Shown here: positions 1 through 6,496 of the stretch, one piece after another
Numbering within the stretch: the stretch's first letter is position 1
Layout of the letters: the number at the start of each line of letters is the position of its first letter
From: Pseudomonadota bacterium
Lineage (GTDB): Bacteria > Desulfobacterota > Desulfobulbia > Desulfobulbales > Desulfocapsaceae
Assembly: GCA_023412495.1 (NCBI GenBank)
Contig: JAEYNP010000012.1
Coordinates: 1-7,736, forward strand
DNA: 7,736 nt
Direction: 5' to 3'
Notes under the pieces: generated by a model
Databases searched by the model: none
What the model saw: only the letters and a program-made list of their open reading frames with translations
What the model was told of the DNA's origin: nothing
Position numbers and translations under genes: made by a program

Positions 1-399
1 TTCGTCGACGGGATGGACACGCTGCAACGCGAGGTCGAAGACGCCGAGGATGCGTTTCTGCTCGACCCGGGCATGGGGCCGATGACCTATCTCACCAGCG
101 ATGGCCGTGTCCTCGAGGACCATCGGAGCTGGGAGGGCGAGGCGCTGCGCGAGGCCATGCTCGACGAGGCGATCGCCGCGCTCGCCGTCGGTGCGAAGAA
201 GACGGGCATCACCGATCTCTTGAGCCTTGTTCCGGCATGTCCCGACGATGGCTCGCGATGCACGCGCTGCGAGGGCGAGCGGTGGGACAAGCCGCTGCGC
301 GAACATGGCCTGGAGATCATCTGCGGGCTCTGTCGCGGGCGCGGCTGGATGACGCCCGAGTTGCTCGAAGCGGCGAAGGCGCGCGGCGCCGCCGTGTGA
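1..399 (+). CDS. Small cysteine-pair (zinc-knuckle-like) hypothetical protein, probably 5'-truncated by the window
   Basis: The reading frame is open from base 1 and ends at TGA 397-399. The first ATG is at 13, but no Shine-Dalgarno sequence precedes it, so the real start may lie upstream of the window; from that ATG the product is 128 aa. The N-terminal two thirds is acidic and probably helical. The C-terminal part has a cysteine pattern: a single Cys after a Pro-rich turn, then CTRCEG, about 18 residues later CGLCRGRGW. The two CxxC knuckles with trailing Gly resemble DnaJ-type or rubredoxin-like zinc-binding hairpins, so zinc binding is likely. I do not recognise the family and assign no function. 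It is convergent with the minus-strand pair, with only 21 bp between the stop codons. A weak hairpin (arms 407-411 and 418-422) lies there without a T tract. Confidence 0.7.
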   Translation, partial: FVDGMDTLQREVEDAEDAFLLDPGMGPMTYLTSDGRVLEDHRSWEGEALREAMLDEAIAALAVGAKKTGITDLLSLVPACPDDGSRCTRCEGERWDKPLREHGLEIICGLCRGRGWMTPELLEAAKARGAAV

Positions 400-420
400 A
401 TGGGGCGAGCCGCGCAAGGC

Positions 421-954
421 TCACGTCGGAAGATCGGGCGGATACGAGCCACCAACGGCTCCGCCGGTCGCGACCTCGACGGTGAAAGGCGTCCACTCGT
501 CGTTCATCGGGTCGTAGGCGTTCCCCACGATCCGATCGCCATCGACGCGAACCTCCATCATCCCGTCCCACGATAGCCGCCGCGTTTTCCAGAGCAGGCG
601 CTCGCCATCGGTCGCCTCGAGCCAGAGGCCGTTCGAGAAGACGGTGCGATCCGCGAACTCGAAGACGTGCTCGATCTGGCCACCGAAGGTGCGGAGGCAG
701 GAGCGCGACGAAGGATCGACGACGTATGCCTCCCCACCGGCGATAACGGTAACGGTGGTGTCGCCGCGTGAGGCGACAACCACATCGAGGCTCGTCATGC
801 CGCGTTGGAAGTTGCCGACCCACGGGGGCACATCTGGTGGCGTGAACTCGACGACGAAGCCCTCGCGGTGCGTGCCTTGCCCGGTGGCGCTGAACTGCTC
901 GTGCATCGGCCCGTAGGGTGGTAGCCCGTCGAGGACGCGGTGGCGCGCGGTCAT
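421..954 (-). CDS. Conserved hypothetical beta-rich protein, coupled to the CPCC gene
   Basis: A 177-aa product starting at ATG 954 and ending at TGA 421-423. The frame is open further upstream, but the ATG at 954 is chosen because it forms a 4-bp ATGA overlap with the stop of the upstream CPCC gene and has an AAAGG ribosome-binding-like sequence 9 nt upstream; the longer extension is Arg-rich shadow sequence of that gene. The protein is soluble, with no signal peptide or membrane segment. It alternates short hydrophobic strands with Gly/Asp turns (TVTVIAGGEAYVVDP, then TFGGQIEHVFEFAD, WKTRRLSWDGMMEVRVDGD, and a C-terminal GGAVGGSYPPD). This looks like an all-beta, propeller-blade-like fold. 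The W-x-T-R-R-x-S-W-D-G stretch and the 'YDPMNDEWTPF' segment recall a family of uncharacterised bacterial proteins, from memory and not from a search. Overlap with its neighbour implies translational coupling and perhaps a shared function. Confidence 0.85.
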   Translation of the reverse strand: MTARHRVLDGLPPYGPMHEQFSATGQGTHREGFVVEFTPPDVPPWVGNFQRGMTSLDVVVASRGDTTVTVIAGGEAYVVDPSSRSCLRTFGGQIEHVFEFADRTVFSNGLWLEATDGERLLWKTRRLSWDGMMEVRVDGDRIVGNAYDPMNDEWTPFTVEVATGGAVGGSYPPDLPT

Positions 955-1727
955 CGTGCGTCGCCTTTCTTGCCCAGCGTGGGTTGCCGGACATCGCGAT
1001 CCCACTCTTCCCAATACGCGCGAGCGGACTCCTCGAGCGCCGCGAGCGCCAGCGGAGTCCCGTCGTCGAAGCGAAGAACGAGATCCTGGTAGCGAAGCCG
1101 AAGCGCACCGCTGCTTCCCCACACCACAACGTCCTCTCCCTCGTTTTTCGCCTCGACGATGTTGGGATGCACCTGCAGGATCTTGCTTGCCGACGACGAT
1201 GTGGCGCCCTCGTACGGAGCGTACTCGAGGTGCGAGCAGCCCAGTACCTCGACGCGGAACGCGCTGCCGGGGAGCGCGAAGCGCGTTCGCAAGTATGGAA
1301 CCTCGACGACGAGCGCCACACGGTCGGCGTCGCGCTTGATGTCGGTCACGATGCCGTCGTGGAGGAGATTCCACGGGGCGACATTCGAGGACGGGACGAG
1401 CTCGACCGCCACGTCATCGAGCAATGACCAGTGTCGGGCTTGAGGCTCGTTGAAAGCGGGCGGACGAACGTGGCGCCGCGCGGCTTTCTCGCACGCTCCG
1501 AACTTCAGAAAGTTCGCGCGCGCCTCCCAGAGGGTGCCGCGATTGGGGCCGCCTCGCTCCACGTGGGCGTCCACGTCATCCTGGCCGTCATCCTCCCAGA
1601 AGCAGACCGGGCAGATCTCGAAGCCTGCGCGCTCACCGAGCGTGGGATGCCCGCAGCACGGGCAGGCGTGAACGTGAGGGCCCATCCCGTCGTTTTCGCA
1701 TGCCGCGCCGGCGAAGCCCAACGTCAT
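951..1727 (-). CDS. CPCC-type cysteine-rich domain protein with a C-terminal extra domain
   Basis: A 258-aa product from ATG 1727. This start is preferred because GGAG lies 9 nt upstream; the next in-frame ATG at 1685 (244 aa) has no comparable site. Residues about 21-90 match the Cys-rich CPCC family (Pfam Cys_rich_CPCC): C22-P-C24-C25-G, then E-I-C39-P-V-C42-F-W-E-D-D, then a GGxN box and an 'EARxNFxxFGAC' helix ending in RPP. Four or more cysteines suggest metal binding; the family has no firmly established function. Residues about 95-250 form a second region with LLHDG, alternating strands, a 'PYLRTRF' strand and a terminal 'ESARAYWEEWDRDVR' helix. I cannot name that domain. CPCC proteins I know are often about 100 aa, so this looks like a two-domain fusion. 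It is first in a two-gene minus-strand unit whose upstream region contains repeated ATCAACAG motifs. Confidence 0.87.
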   Translation of the reverse strand: MTLGFAGAACENDGMGPHVHACPCCGHPTLGERAGFEICPVCFWEDDGQDDVDAHVERGGPNRGTLWEARANFLKFGACEKAARRHVRPPAFNEPQARHWSLLDDVAVELVPSSNVAPWNLLHDGIVTDIKRDADRVALVVEVPYLRTRFALPGSAFRVEVLGCSHLEYAPYEGATSSSASKILQVHPNIVEAKNEGEDVVVWGSSGALRLRYQDLVLRFDDGTPLALAALEESARAYWEEWDRDVRQPTLGKKGDAR

Positions 1728-1822
1728 TGTGGCGGCTCCGGGAGACGGCGTCGCGCAGCGTTCCTCGCCGCCCGCGACCAGCCACCAGTTCAGCGCGGCG
1801 CGGCCCACTGGGACGGCACCGC

Positions 1823-2006
1823 GGCGATCAACAGGTCCATCGCCGCTCGCGACCACCCCGACCTCGGACCTCGCGCGAGCGCTTCGCGACGCGCATCGGC
1901 ACGCACCGTTCGTCGCTCCTCGCGAGCCATCGCCCCGATTATCAACAGGCTCGGCCCCGTCGCGGGCGCCGAAGCTGTTGACCAACGGGGCCGACTGTTG
2001 ATCGCC
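1823..2006. repeat. Cluster of four ATCAACAG-type octamers forming inverted repeats
   Basis: ATCAACAG occurs at 1827-1834 and 1941-1948 on the plus strand and as its complement CTGTTGAT at 1995-2002. A near copy, CTGTTGAC, is at 1975-1982. The outermost pair extends to a 12-bp inverted repeat (GGCGATCAACAG at 1823-1834 against CTGTTGATCGCC at 1995-2006). The inner pair makes an 18-bp imperfect inverted repeat: ATCAACAG + GC bulge + TCGGCCCCGT at 1941-1960 against ACGGGGCCGA + CTGTTGAT at 1985-2002, with a 24-nt spacer. The cluster lies upstream of the CPCC gene, so it could be an operator array or a structured leader. No regulator is identified. Confidence 0.6.
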
Positions 2007-2033
2007 GGGTACGCAGTTAAACGCCTCTCGGCT

Positions 2034-2077
2034 TCTCTCTCCCCACGGGACAGGAGAGAGAGCGGGAGAGCTGTCCC
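2034..2077. repeat. Overlapping alternative hairpins
   Basis: Two mutually exclusive inverted repeats share this stretch. One has 9-bp pyrimidine/purine arms TCTCTCTCC (2034-2042) and GGAGAGAGA (2053-2061) with a 10-nt loop. The other has 7-bp arms GGGACAG (2047-2053) and CTGTCCC (2071-2077). It resembles REP-like intergenic hairpins of high-GC genomes. The two folds compete for bases 2047-2061, which would matter if the region is transcribed. Function is unknown. Confidence 0.5.
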
Positions 2078-2184
2078 ACGCGGCGCTCATCGCGCTCGCT
2101 CGGCGATCTCTGCGAGCACGCGCGAGAGCACCCGCGCAGCACGCGCAGCGTGCGAAACGCCCGGAGTTCTGGGGAGAAACGGCG

Positions 2185-2220
2185 AAGCCCCCTCGGATCG
2201 CTCCTTGGGGGCTTCTGTTT
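2185..2220. terminator. Rho-independent-type terminator hairpin
   Basis: A perfect 8-bp stem, AAGCCCCC (2185-2192) against GGGGGCTT (2207-2214), encloses a 14-nt loop and is followed on the plus strand by CTGTTT, giving a T-rich tail. The better tail points to termination of plus-strand transcription, yet no plus-strand gene lies upstream. The stem is symmetric, so it could also stop leftward readthrough from the four-gene operon before it enters the CPCC unit, though the minus-strand tail is weaker (CGCCGTTTC). A small plus-strand RNA ending here is a possible alternative. Confidence 0.6.
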
Positions 2221-2262
2221 ACCGACCCTCGCCGTTGGTTGGCGACGAGAGAAAAATGGCTC

Positions 2263-2301
2263 CGGGACAGTTAAACAAACCTCGTACCGTCCCGTTAACT
2301 G
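2263..2301. repeat. Interleaved inverted repeats with CAGTTAA(A)C motif
   Basis: CAGTTAA at 2268-2274 is matched by TTAACTG at 2295-2301 (7-bp arms, 20-nt spacer). CGGGAC at 2263-2268 is matched by GTCCCG at 2289-2294 (6-bp arms). The two pairs interleave instead of nesting. CAGTTAAAC at 2268-2276 recurs as a direct copy at 2014-2022, and GGGACAG at 2264-2270 recurs at 2047-2053 and inverted at 2071-2077. The block lies in the A/T-richest part of the intergenic interval. It may be a protein-binding site; no identity is assigned. Confidence 0.5.
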
Positions 2302-2360
2302 CTGAAACAAGAAACATCAGCAAATACAGCGCGTTGCGAGTCGCGCGTTGCGCGTGTCTA

Positions 2361-2378
2361 TCCGCCACGCGTGGCGGA
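2361..2378. repeat. 18-bp perfect palindrome
   Basis: TCCGCCACGCGTGGCGGA is a perfect palindrome with no spacer, centred between 2369 and 2370. It lies 114 bp beyond the stop of the Fic-like gene. With no loop it is a poor RNA hairpin but a good candidate for a dimeric protein-binding site. The next bases repeat part of an arm (GGCGG at 2384-2388). Confidence 0.65.
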
Positions 2379-2491
2379 CAGTTGGCGGTAAGAGACGAAT
2401 GGACTCCCACGGCCGCTCGCCGCGTGGTGCTCTCCGTCGCTCTCCGCTCGGCCCTTCGGGACGCATTCTCTCTGCTCGCTCGGTCCCGGCC

Positions 2492-3658
2492 TCACTCCCG
2501 CACCTCGCGGTCGGCCAGGGCATACACCGCGTTCTTGCGGGCGCCGCGCTTGGTCAGGACGCCGTCGCTCACGAGCTTCTGCAGCCGTCGCTGCACGGTG
2601 CGCAGAGGGGGCGCACCAGACCCCAGCGCCTCGATGATCGCCGCGCTGCCGCCGTGGCCAAGCCGCTCCAGCACCTCGTAGAGCCGCGCGTCGAGCTCGT
2701 CCGGCGGCGCCACGATCTTCCAGGGCAGGTGGGACTCGTTGTCCTGCACGCGCCCGAGCTGCTCGAGCCGCTCCCACAGCACGCGCATCAGCGCCGACGA
2801 GAACTCCTCGAAGTAGGTCGTGAGGTCGCCTTCGTCGGCGCGCACCATGCGGTGCGAGGGCGTCGTGAGCAGCTCGTGCTGTTCCACGGTCGCCTCGGTC
2901 AACATCAAGAGGCCGTTCGCGTCGACGTCGCCAACGCGAAACTCGTGATGCAGCACGACGCTGACCGCCTTCCAGCTCGGATAGAGCAGCGTCAACCCCC
3001 AATAGAGCGTCGCCGCGCGCAACACCGCTGACTGCGAGACGAGTGGATCCCGGTCCGCCCAGTCGAAGAGCGCCTTCACCTCGGGTGGCACTCGCGTGGC
3101 TTCCCGCTGCAGCTCGAGGAGCTTGGTGCGCTCGCGAGCTGAGAAGAGCTTCCAGTTGGGCGCGGTGCCCCACCAGGTGCCCTTCGGCGGCGGCACTCCG
3201 GGTGTCGAGAACCCCGAGCTGCAGAACCAATAGACCATCGCGATCTCGGGCGTGAGCCGTCGGTCGCGCGTGCCCGTCGCAGTGAAATGCGCGAGCGCGT
3301 CCTCGACGAGCGCTGCACGCGCGATGGCTTCTCCCGTGGACCTTCGCCGGTCGACCAGGCGCGCTCCCTTCAGGACGGCTTCGATCTCCTCGTGCGTGAC
3401 GTTCCCGTGGAGCTGGCTGACGTTCCACAGGATGCGCATGCGCTTGGCGCGCGCGGCGAGCTCTTTCTGGCGGTAGTACGAGAGCGGCGAGGCGCGCATC
3501 TGGCCGGCGGCGTCCGCGACGCGGGTCAGGTTGAGCACGAGCCTCGGCGTGAGGGTGTACCGCCAGGGCTGCGGAGGAAGGTTCTCGGAGCGGAACAGCT
3601 CGCGGAACTGCTCGTCCGTCAGCGTGGGGTAGCGACGCCGGTCTCGAGCACGGGTCAC
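2492..3658 (-). CDS. Fic-like protein lacking the catalytic motif, with C-terminal winged helix
   Basis: A 388-aa product. The start is taken as GTG 3658: it makes a GTGA overlap with the upstream gene's stop (3655-3657) and has GGGAG 8 nt upstream; the open extension beyond it is shadow sequence. The layout follows Fic-family proteins. An N-terminal helical region includes 'VSQLHGN' (residues 80-86), where Fic proteins carry an S/T-x-x-x-E-G-N-type inhibitory motif, followed by 'THEEIEAVLKG'. A G-T-W-W-G loop and 'VPPEVKALFDWADRDPLV' (190-207) match the pre-active-site part, then a helix 'SAVLRAATLYWGLTLLYP' (210-227). Where HPFx[D/E]GNGR belongs, the sequence reads LLYPSWKAVSV, so the catalytic His, Phe and GNGR are missing. 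Residues 320-381 look like a winged helix ('LRTVQRRLQKLVSDGVLT' and a basic wing), common at Fic C-termini. AMPylation is therefore unlikely; binding or regulation is possible. Family assignment is by eye and moderate. Confidence 0.85.
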   Translation of the reverse strand: MTRARDRRRYPTLTDEQFRELFRSENLPPQPWRYTLTPRLVLNLTRVADAAGQMRASPLSYYRQKELAARAKRMRILWNVSQLHGNVTHEEIEAVLKGARLVDRRRSTGEAIARAALVEDALAHFTATGTRDRRLTPEIAMVYWFCSSGFSTPGVPPPKGTWWGTAPNWKLFSARERTKLLELQREATRVPPEVKALFDWADRDPLVSQSAVLRAATLYWGLTLLYPSWKAVSVVLHHEFRVGDVDANGLLMLTEATVEQHELLTTPSHRMVRADEGDLTTYFEEFSSALMRVLWERLEQLGRVQDNESHLPWKIVAPPDELDARLYEVLERLGHGGSAAIIEALGSGAPPLRTVQRRLQKLVSDGVLTKRGARKNAVYALADREVRE

Positions 3659-4890
3659 AGCCCCAGCTCCCGGCCGAGCACCTTGGTAACGAAGCCGCCG
3701 GCCTGCTCGGCGGCGACCAGCTTGCGAACGCGCTCCCTCACCTCGGCGCTGCTGCCGTGACGCTCGGCCGCGGCCAGCGTCGCGCGATAGGCGTCCCACA
3801 CGTCGGCGCCGGTGATCTCGTAGCCGTAGCCCTGGACGAGCCAGTGGAGCGAGAGCAGGCCCGCGCCGATCGCGAAAGCGGGCTCCTTCTCGCCAAAGTC
3901 GCGCGCGGCGCGGGCGAGCGTCTTCGGGTCACACGGCGTGCGGCTCGCGAGCGCGAGTGCGTCGTCGTAGAGCCCTGCGTCCTTCGCCGCGGCGAACCAT
4001 TTGCCCTCGTCGCCGGGCGTGGTCTTCACGAGGTCGGCGAGGATCTCGCTCGCGGGCTTGTGCGAGTACTTCTTCGAAACGGCGCGGAAGGTCGCGAGGT
4101 AGGTGCCAGCCTGGTTCGCCTCGAGCCCGTAGCGCTTGTACGCCTCGTCGATGAGCCCCGAGGAGAGCAGCACCTCCTCGCAAGCGCGCGCGATGGCGAC
4201 AGGGCTGTCGTTCAGACCGCGGCCTTCTTCGGCGTACCGGATAGCCTCGGCCTTCTTTCCCTTGGCGGCGAGCGCCTTCACGCCGTACTGGCGGTAGTGC
4301 CACATCTTGTAGGGCGCGAGCTCGAGCAGGGCGAGTACGTCGTCGTAGCGCTCGGCGGCGACCAGCGCGCTCAGGCAGTTGGTCGTACCCTTGAAGAACC
4401 CGCGCAGGCTGGGGTCCGGGCTCCACGCGAGCTTGACTGTCTCGATGAGCCGATCGGCCCACGCCGAGGCGATCTCCTTGGACGCGCAGAGCGTGCCCCA
4501 GTGGTCGCCCAGCCACTCGATGTAGGGGATGCCATCGTCCTGGTACGCGTCGAACAGCCGCTCGAGCCACGCCTCGCGCGTCTCCGTGTCGACGGGCGCG
4601 CTCGCGATGATCGGCACGAGCTCCGCGATGGCGTTGTTCACCGCGGTGCCGATGGAGCCCGACGAGCTGTCCACGTGTTCGAGCGCCGGCGACACGCGCT
4701 CGAGGAACGCGATGGCTCCCTCGGCGGCGAGCACTGGATCCTTCTTCGCGACCTTCTTGATCTCGGCGACCGCCTGCTTGATGCGCGTGATCGCCGGCTG
4801 CGACTTCCAGCCGAAGGCATGACGACGAAAGCGCGCCTTGAACTCCCACTTGTGCGTCTCGGTCGCCGGCTCTTTGCGCTTGGCCGTCAT
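3655..4890 (-). CDS. 411-aa conserved alpha-helical repeat protein
   Basis: The start is ATG 4890, in a 4-bp ATGA overlap with the upstream gene (stop 4887-4889) and with GAGGG 4 nt upstream. The frame is open further back but that extension is shadow sequence. The N-terminus is basic and aromatic ('HKWEFKARFRRHAFGWKSQ', residues 13-31). A Lys-rich helix follows, then repeated amphipathic helix pairs ('RYDDVLALLELAPYKMWHYR', 'GKKAEAIRYAEEG', 'GLIDEAYKRYGLEAN'), a TPR-like solenoid spacing. There are no catalytic motifs, signal peptide or membrane segments. It reminds me of a well-conserved uncharacterised proteobacterial family, from memory only. A scaffold or adaptor role is the reasonable inference. 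It is third in the four-gene unit, and its stop overlaps the next gene's GTG. Confidence 0.9.
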   Translation of the reverse strand: MTAKRKEPATETHKWEFKARFRRHAFGWKSQPAITRIKQAVAEIKKVAKKDPVLAAEGAIAFLERVSPALEHVDSSSGSIGTAVNNAIAELVPIIASAPVDTETREAWLERLFDAYQDDGIPYIEWLGDHWGTLCASKEIASAWADRLIETVKLAWSPDPSLRGFFKGTTNCLSALVAAERYDDVLALLELAPYKMWHYRQYGVKALAAKGKKAEAIRYAEEGRGLNDSPVAIARACEEVLLSSGLIDEAYKRYGLEANQAGTYLATFRAVSKKYSHKPASEILADLVKTTPGDEGKWFAAAKDAGLYDDALALASRTPCDPKTLARAARDFGEKEPAFAIGAGLLSLHWLVQGYGYEITGADVWDAYRATLAAAERHGSSAEVRERVRKLVAAEQAGGFVTKVLGRELGL

Positions 4891-6488
4891 AGCGCCCTCG
4901 CGGCTCGCTCGAGCTCGTCGCGAAGTGCAGGGAAGCGCTTGTATTCGGCCTGGAGCGCCGCCGCCCAACGCTTGGTCTCGTCCGTCTTGTCGCACGCGAC
5001 GCAGGTAGCGACGAGCTCCGCGGCGTGGCCGTAGTGCCTGCGCCGCTTCTGCTCGGTCACGCCGGCGACTCGACTCTCCGCGGCCTTCTTCATCGCAGCG
5101 AGCACGGCCCTTCGCGAGGTCGCATCGGAGATGCCCGCAACACCGGCCAGCCCGAGGAGCGCATCGACTTCGGGAGTCGTGAGGCGCGGTTCCTCGGGAT
5201 CGGCCGTCATCGCCTCGAGCTCGTCGAGGTCCGCCCCGCGGTGGAACATCGGATCGAGGTCGCGCCGCGCGGGCGTGCGCGATGCTCCGAGAAGCTGCGC
5301 GAGCAGCGGAAAGAGCAGGTGTCCAGGGTGCTCACCGTTCGACCAGCCGAGGCCTGGCGCGCTCGCCAGCAGCTTCGCCGCGGCTGCGAAGTCGTGCGAG
5401 AGCACGTGGAGCAGCGCCCGTTGTCGCGTAGCCTGCTTGGGGCACGCTTCGAGCGCTTCACCGACCCGCTTGCCGAGCGCGGCCTTGGTACTCGCGGAGC
5501 CGAGCCAGCGGCGAAGGCGCGACATGCTCGGGCTCGCGCGCCACGCTCGCTCGAGATACGAAGCCAGGTCCTTTCGCTCGAGGCTCTGCGCTGCGAGCGC
5601 TGCACCATCGAGAAACTCGCCGCGCGCGTAGTCCTTGTCGGTGACGAACTCTGCCGCCTCGCCGAACGCCTTCAGCGCAGCCGGCCAATCACCAGCGTCG
5701 ACGAGGCTCTTGCACCATGCGCGAAGGTCGTCGGCTCGCTTCGTCGTGCGCGCCACCTTCGCCAGCCCCTCCGCTCCCTCGAGCCGCTTCACGACCTCGC
5801 GAAGCCAACGGTCCTCTTCCGTGTCCCAATCGCTGGTGCGCTTGGTGGCGGGATTGCTCGCGATCAGCGTTCGCCACCGCGGAAGGAACGCAGCAAGGTC
5901 GGGGAGCGGCTCCACGGCAACCCGCTCGAGCTCTCGCAGAGGTTCCCAAAAGTGCCCGACCCCGTGCACATGGTCGATCGCCGCCCGAACTGCTTCTGCG
6001 CGCTCAGCGGCGGGAGCGTGCATGTACGCGGAAACGACGTGTTGAGCGGCGCACTCCGCGACGTCGGCACCGAGCACCTCGTCGACCAGCTCGTGCTGTC
6101 CCAGGTCGATGTTGCCCTCGCCGATGGGCGGAAGCAGCGCGCCGAAGATGCGGTGCGCGGACGCGTAGTCCTTGCGGAGAAACGCCGCCGACCCGCGACG
6201 GAGATACTCATCGACCTCGGATGGATCTGCCTGTCCGATGCGCTCGGCAGCTTTCACGAACGCGAGCACCTCGGCCACCTGCTCGTCGGTCACAGGCGCT
6301 GGCGCCCAGCCCACGCCAGTACGCGCAGCCCGAGCGATGAGCGATGCGACGACCCGAGCGTGCGCGCGGTCGTCCAGCTCGAGCAACACCTCGTGCACGA
6401 CCTCCCGCAGCGCCTCGGCGGACATCGTGGCGAGCGCAGTGTCGAGATCGGACGGCACCTTCTCCACGACCTTGGACGAACGTCTCAT
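4887..6488 (-). CDS. 533-aa helical-repeat protein of unknown function
   Basis: The start is ATG 6488, 8 nt after the nuclease gene's stop. GAGG, overlapping that stop, lies 6 nt upstream. A second in-frame Met at residue 22 (MSAEALREVV) is possible but has less support. The product is almost entirely helical, with an acidic N-terminal half ('REVVHEVLLELDDRAHARVVASL'), TPR-like helix pairs such as 'FLRKDYASAHRIFGALLPP' and 'DWPAALKAFGEAAEFV', and a conserved-looking 'LGWSNGEHPGHLLFPLLAQLL' segment. The C-terminal 'RRHYGHAAELVATCVACD' and 'EYKRFPALRDELERA' stretches recall uncharacterised conserved proteobacterial proteins, from memory only. No metal-binding or enzymatic motif is visible; the SWIM CxCx(n)CxH signature is absent. 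The 3' end overlaps the next gene by ATGA. It probably works with the 411-aa neighbour. Confidence 0.9.
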   Translation of the reverse strand: MRRSSKVVEKVPSDLDTALATMSAEALREVVHEVLLELDDRAHARVVASLIARAARTGVGWAPAPVTDEQVAEVLAFVKAAERIGQADPSEVDEYLRRGSAAFLRKDYASAHRIFGALLPPIGEGNIDLGQHELVDEVLGADVAECAAQHVVSAYMHAPAAERAEAVRAAIDHVHGVGHFWEPLRELERVAVEPLPDLAAFLPRWRTLIASNPATKRTSDWDTEEDRWLREVVKRLEGAEGLAKVARTTKRADDLRAWCKSLVDAGDWPAALKAFGEAAEFVTDKDYARGEFLDGAALAAQSLERKDLASYLERAWRASPSMSRLRRWLGSASTKAALGKRVGEALEACPKQATRQRALLHVLSHDFAAAAKLLASAPGLGWSNGEHPGHLLFPLLAQLLGASRTPARRDLDPMFHRGADLDELEAMTADPEEPRLTTPEVDALLGLAGVAGISDATSRRAVLAAMKKAAESRVAGVTEQKRRRHYGHAAELVATCVACDKTDETKRWAAALQAEYKRFPALRDELERAARAL

Positions 6489-6496
6489 CGCGATCC

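Larger units (their letters stand above)
1728..2491. other. 764-bp non-coding interval rich in inverted repeats
   Basis: This interval lies between the last gene of the right-hand operon and the start of the CPCC gene, both on the minus strand. Open frames cross it, but none has a credible start, ribosome-binding site or protein-like composition. It contains a terminator-shaped hairpin, an 18-bp perfect palindrome, several ATCAACAG and CAGTTAA(A)C motif copies, and a relatively A/T-rich island at about 2250-2330 that stands out against its GC-rich surroundings. A 10-bp direct repeat GCGCGTTGCG occurs at 2329-2338 and 2343-2352, and a hairpin with arms GCACGC/GCGTGC at 2139-2144/2148-2153. A GATAAT -10-like hexamer reads on the minus strand at 1938-1943, about 210 bp before the CPCC start, but no -35 box fits. 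The promoters for the CPCC pair are presumably here. From about 2387 to 2491 I see nothing convincing. Confidence 0.8.

Noticed and set aside
400..420. Terminator between the convergent genes
   Set aside because: Only a 5-bp GAGCC/GGCTC stem (407-411, 418-422) with no T tract, partly inside the minus-strand stop; too weak to call.
1938..1943. GATAAT as a -10 box for the CPCC gene
   Set aside because: A good hexamer, but no -35 at a suitable distance and about 210 bp from the start; it also falls inside the ATCAACAG inverted repeat.
2219..2410. 63-aa minus-strand frame in the A/T-richer island
   Set aside because: No ribosome-binding site; it crosses the palindrome and interleaved repeats, and its sequence looks like translated intergenic repeat.
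1431..2681. 416-aa plus-strand frame spanning the non-coding interval and parts of both flanking genes
   Set aside because: It overlaps the well-supported CPCC gene and the 3' end of the Fic-like gene on the other strand, and its product is Arg/Ala/Ser-biased with no domain.
3250..3428. Frameshift hiding a Fic catalytic motif
   Set aside because: Checked the alternative minus-strand frame across the gene; no HPFxxGNGR-like sequence appears, and the 388-aa frame stays protein-like on both sides of the expected site.
3757..5034. 425-aa plus-strand open frame
   Set aside because: Antisense shadow of the 411-aa gene; no ribosome-binding site or recognisable domain.
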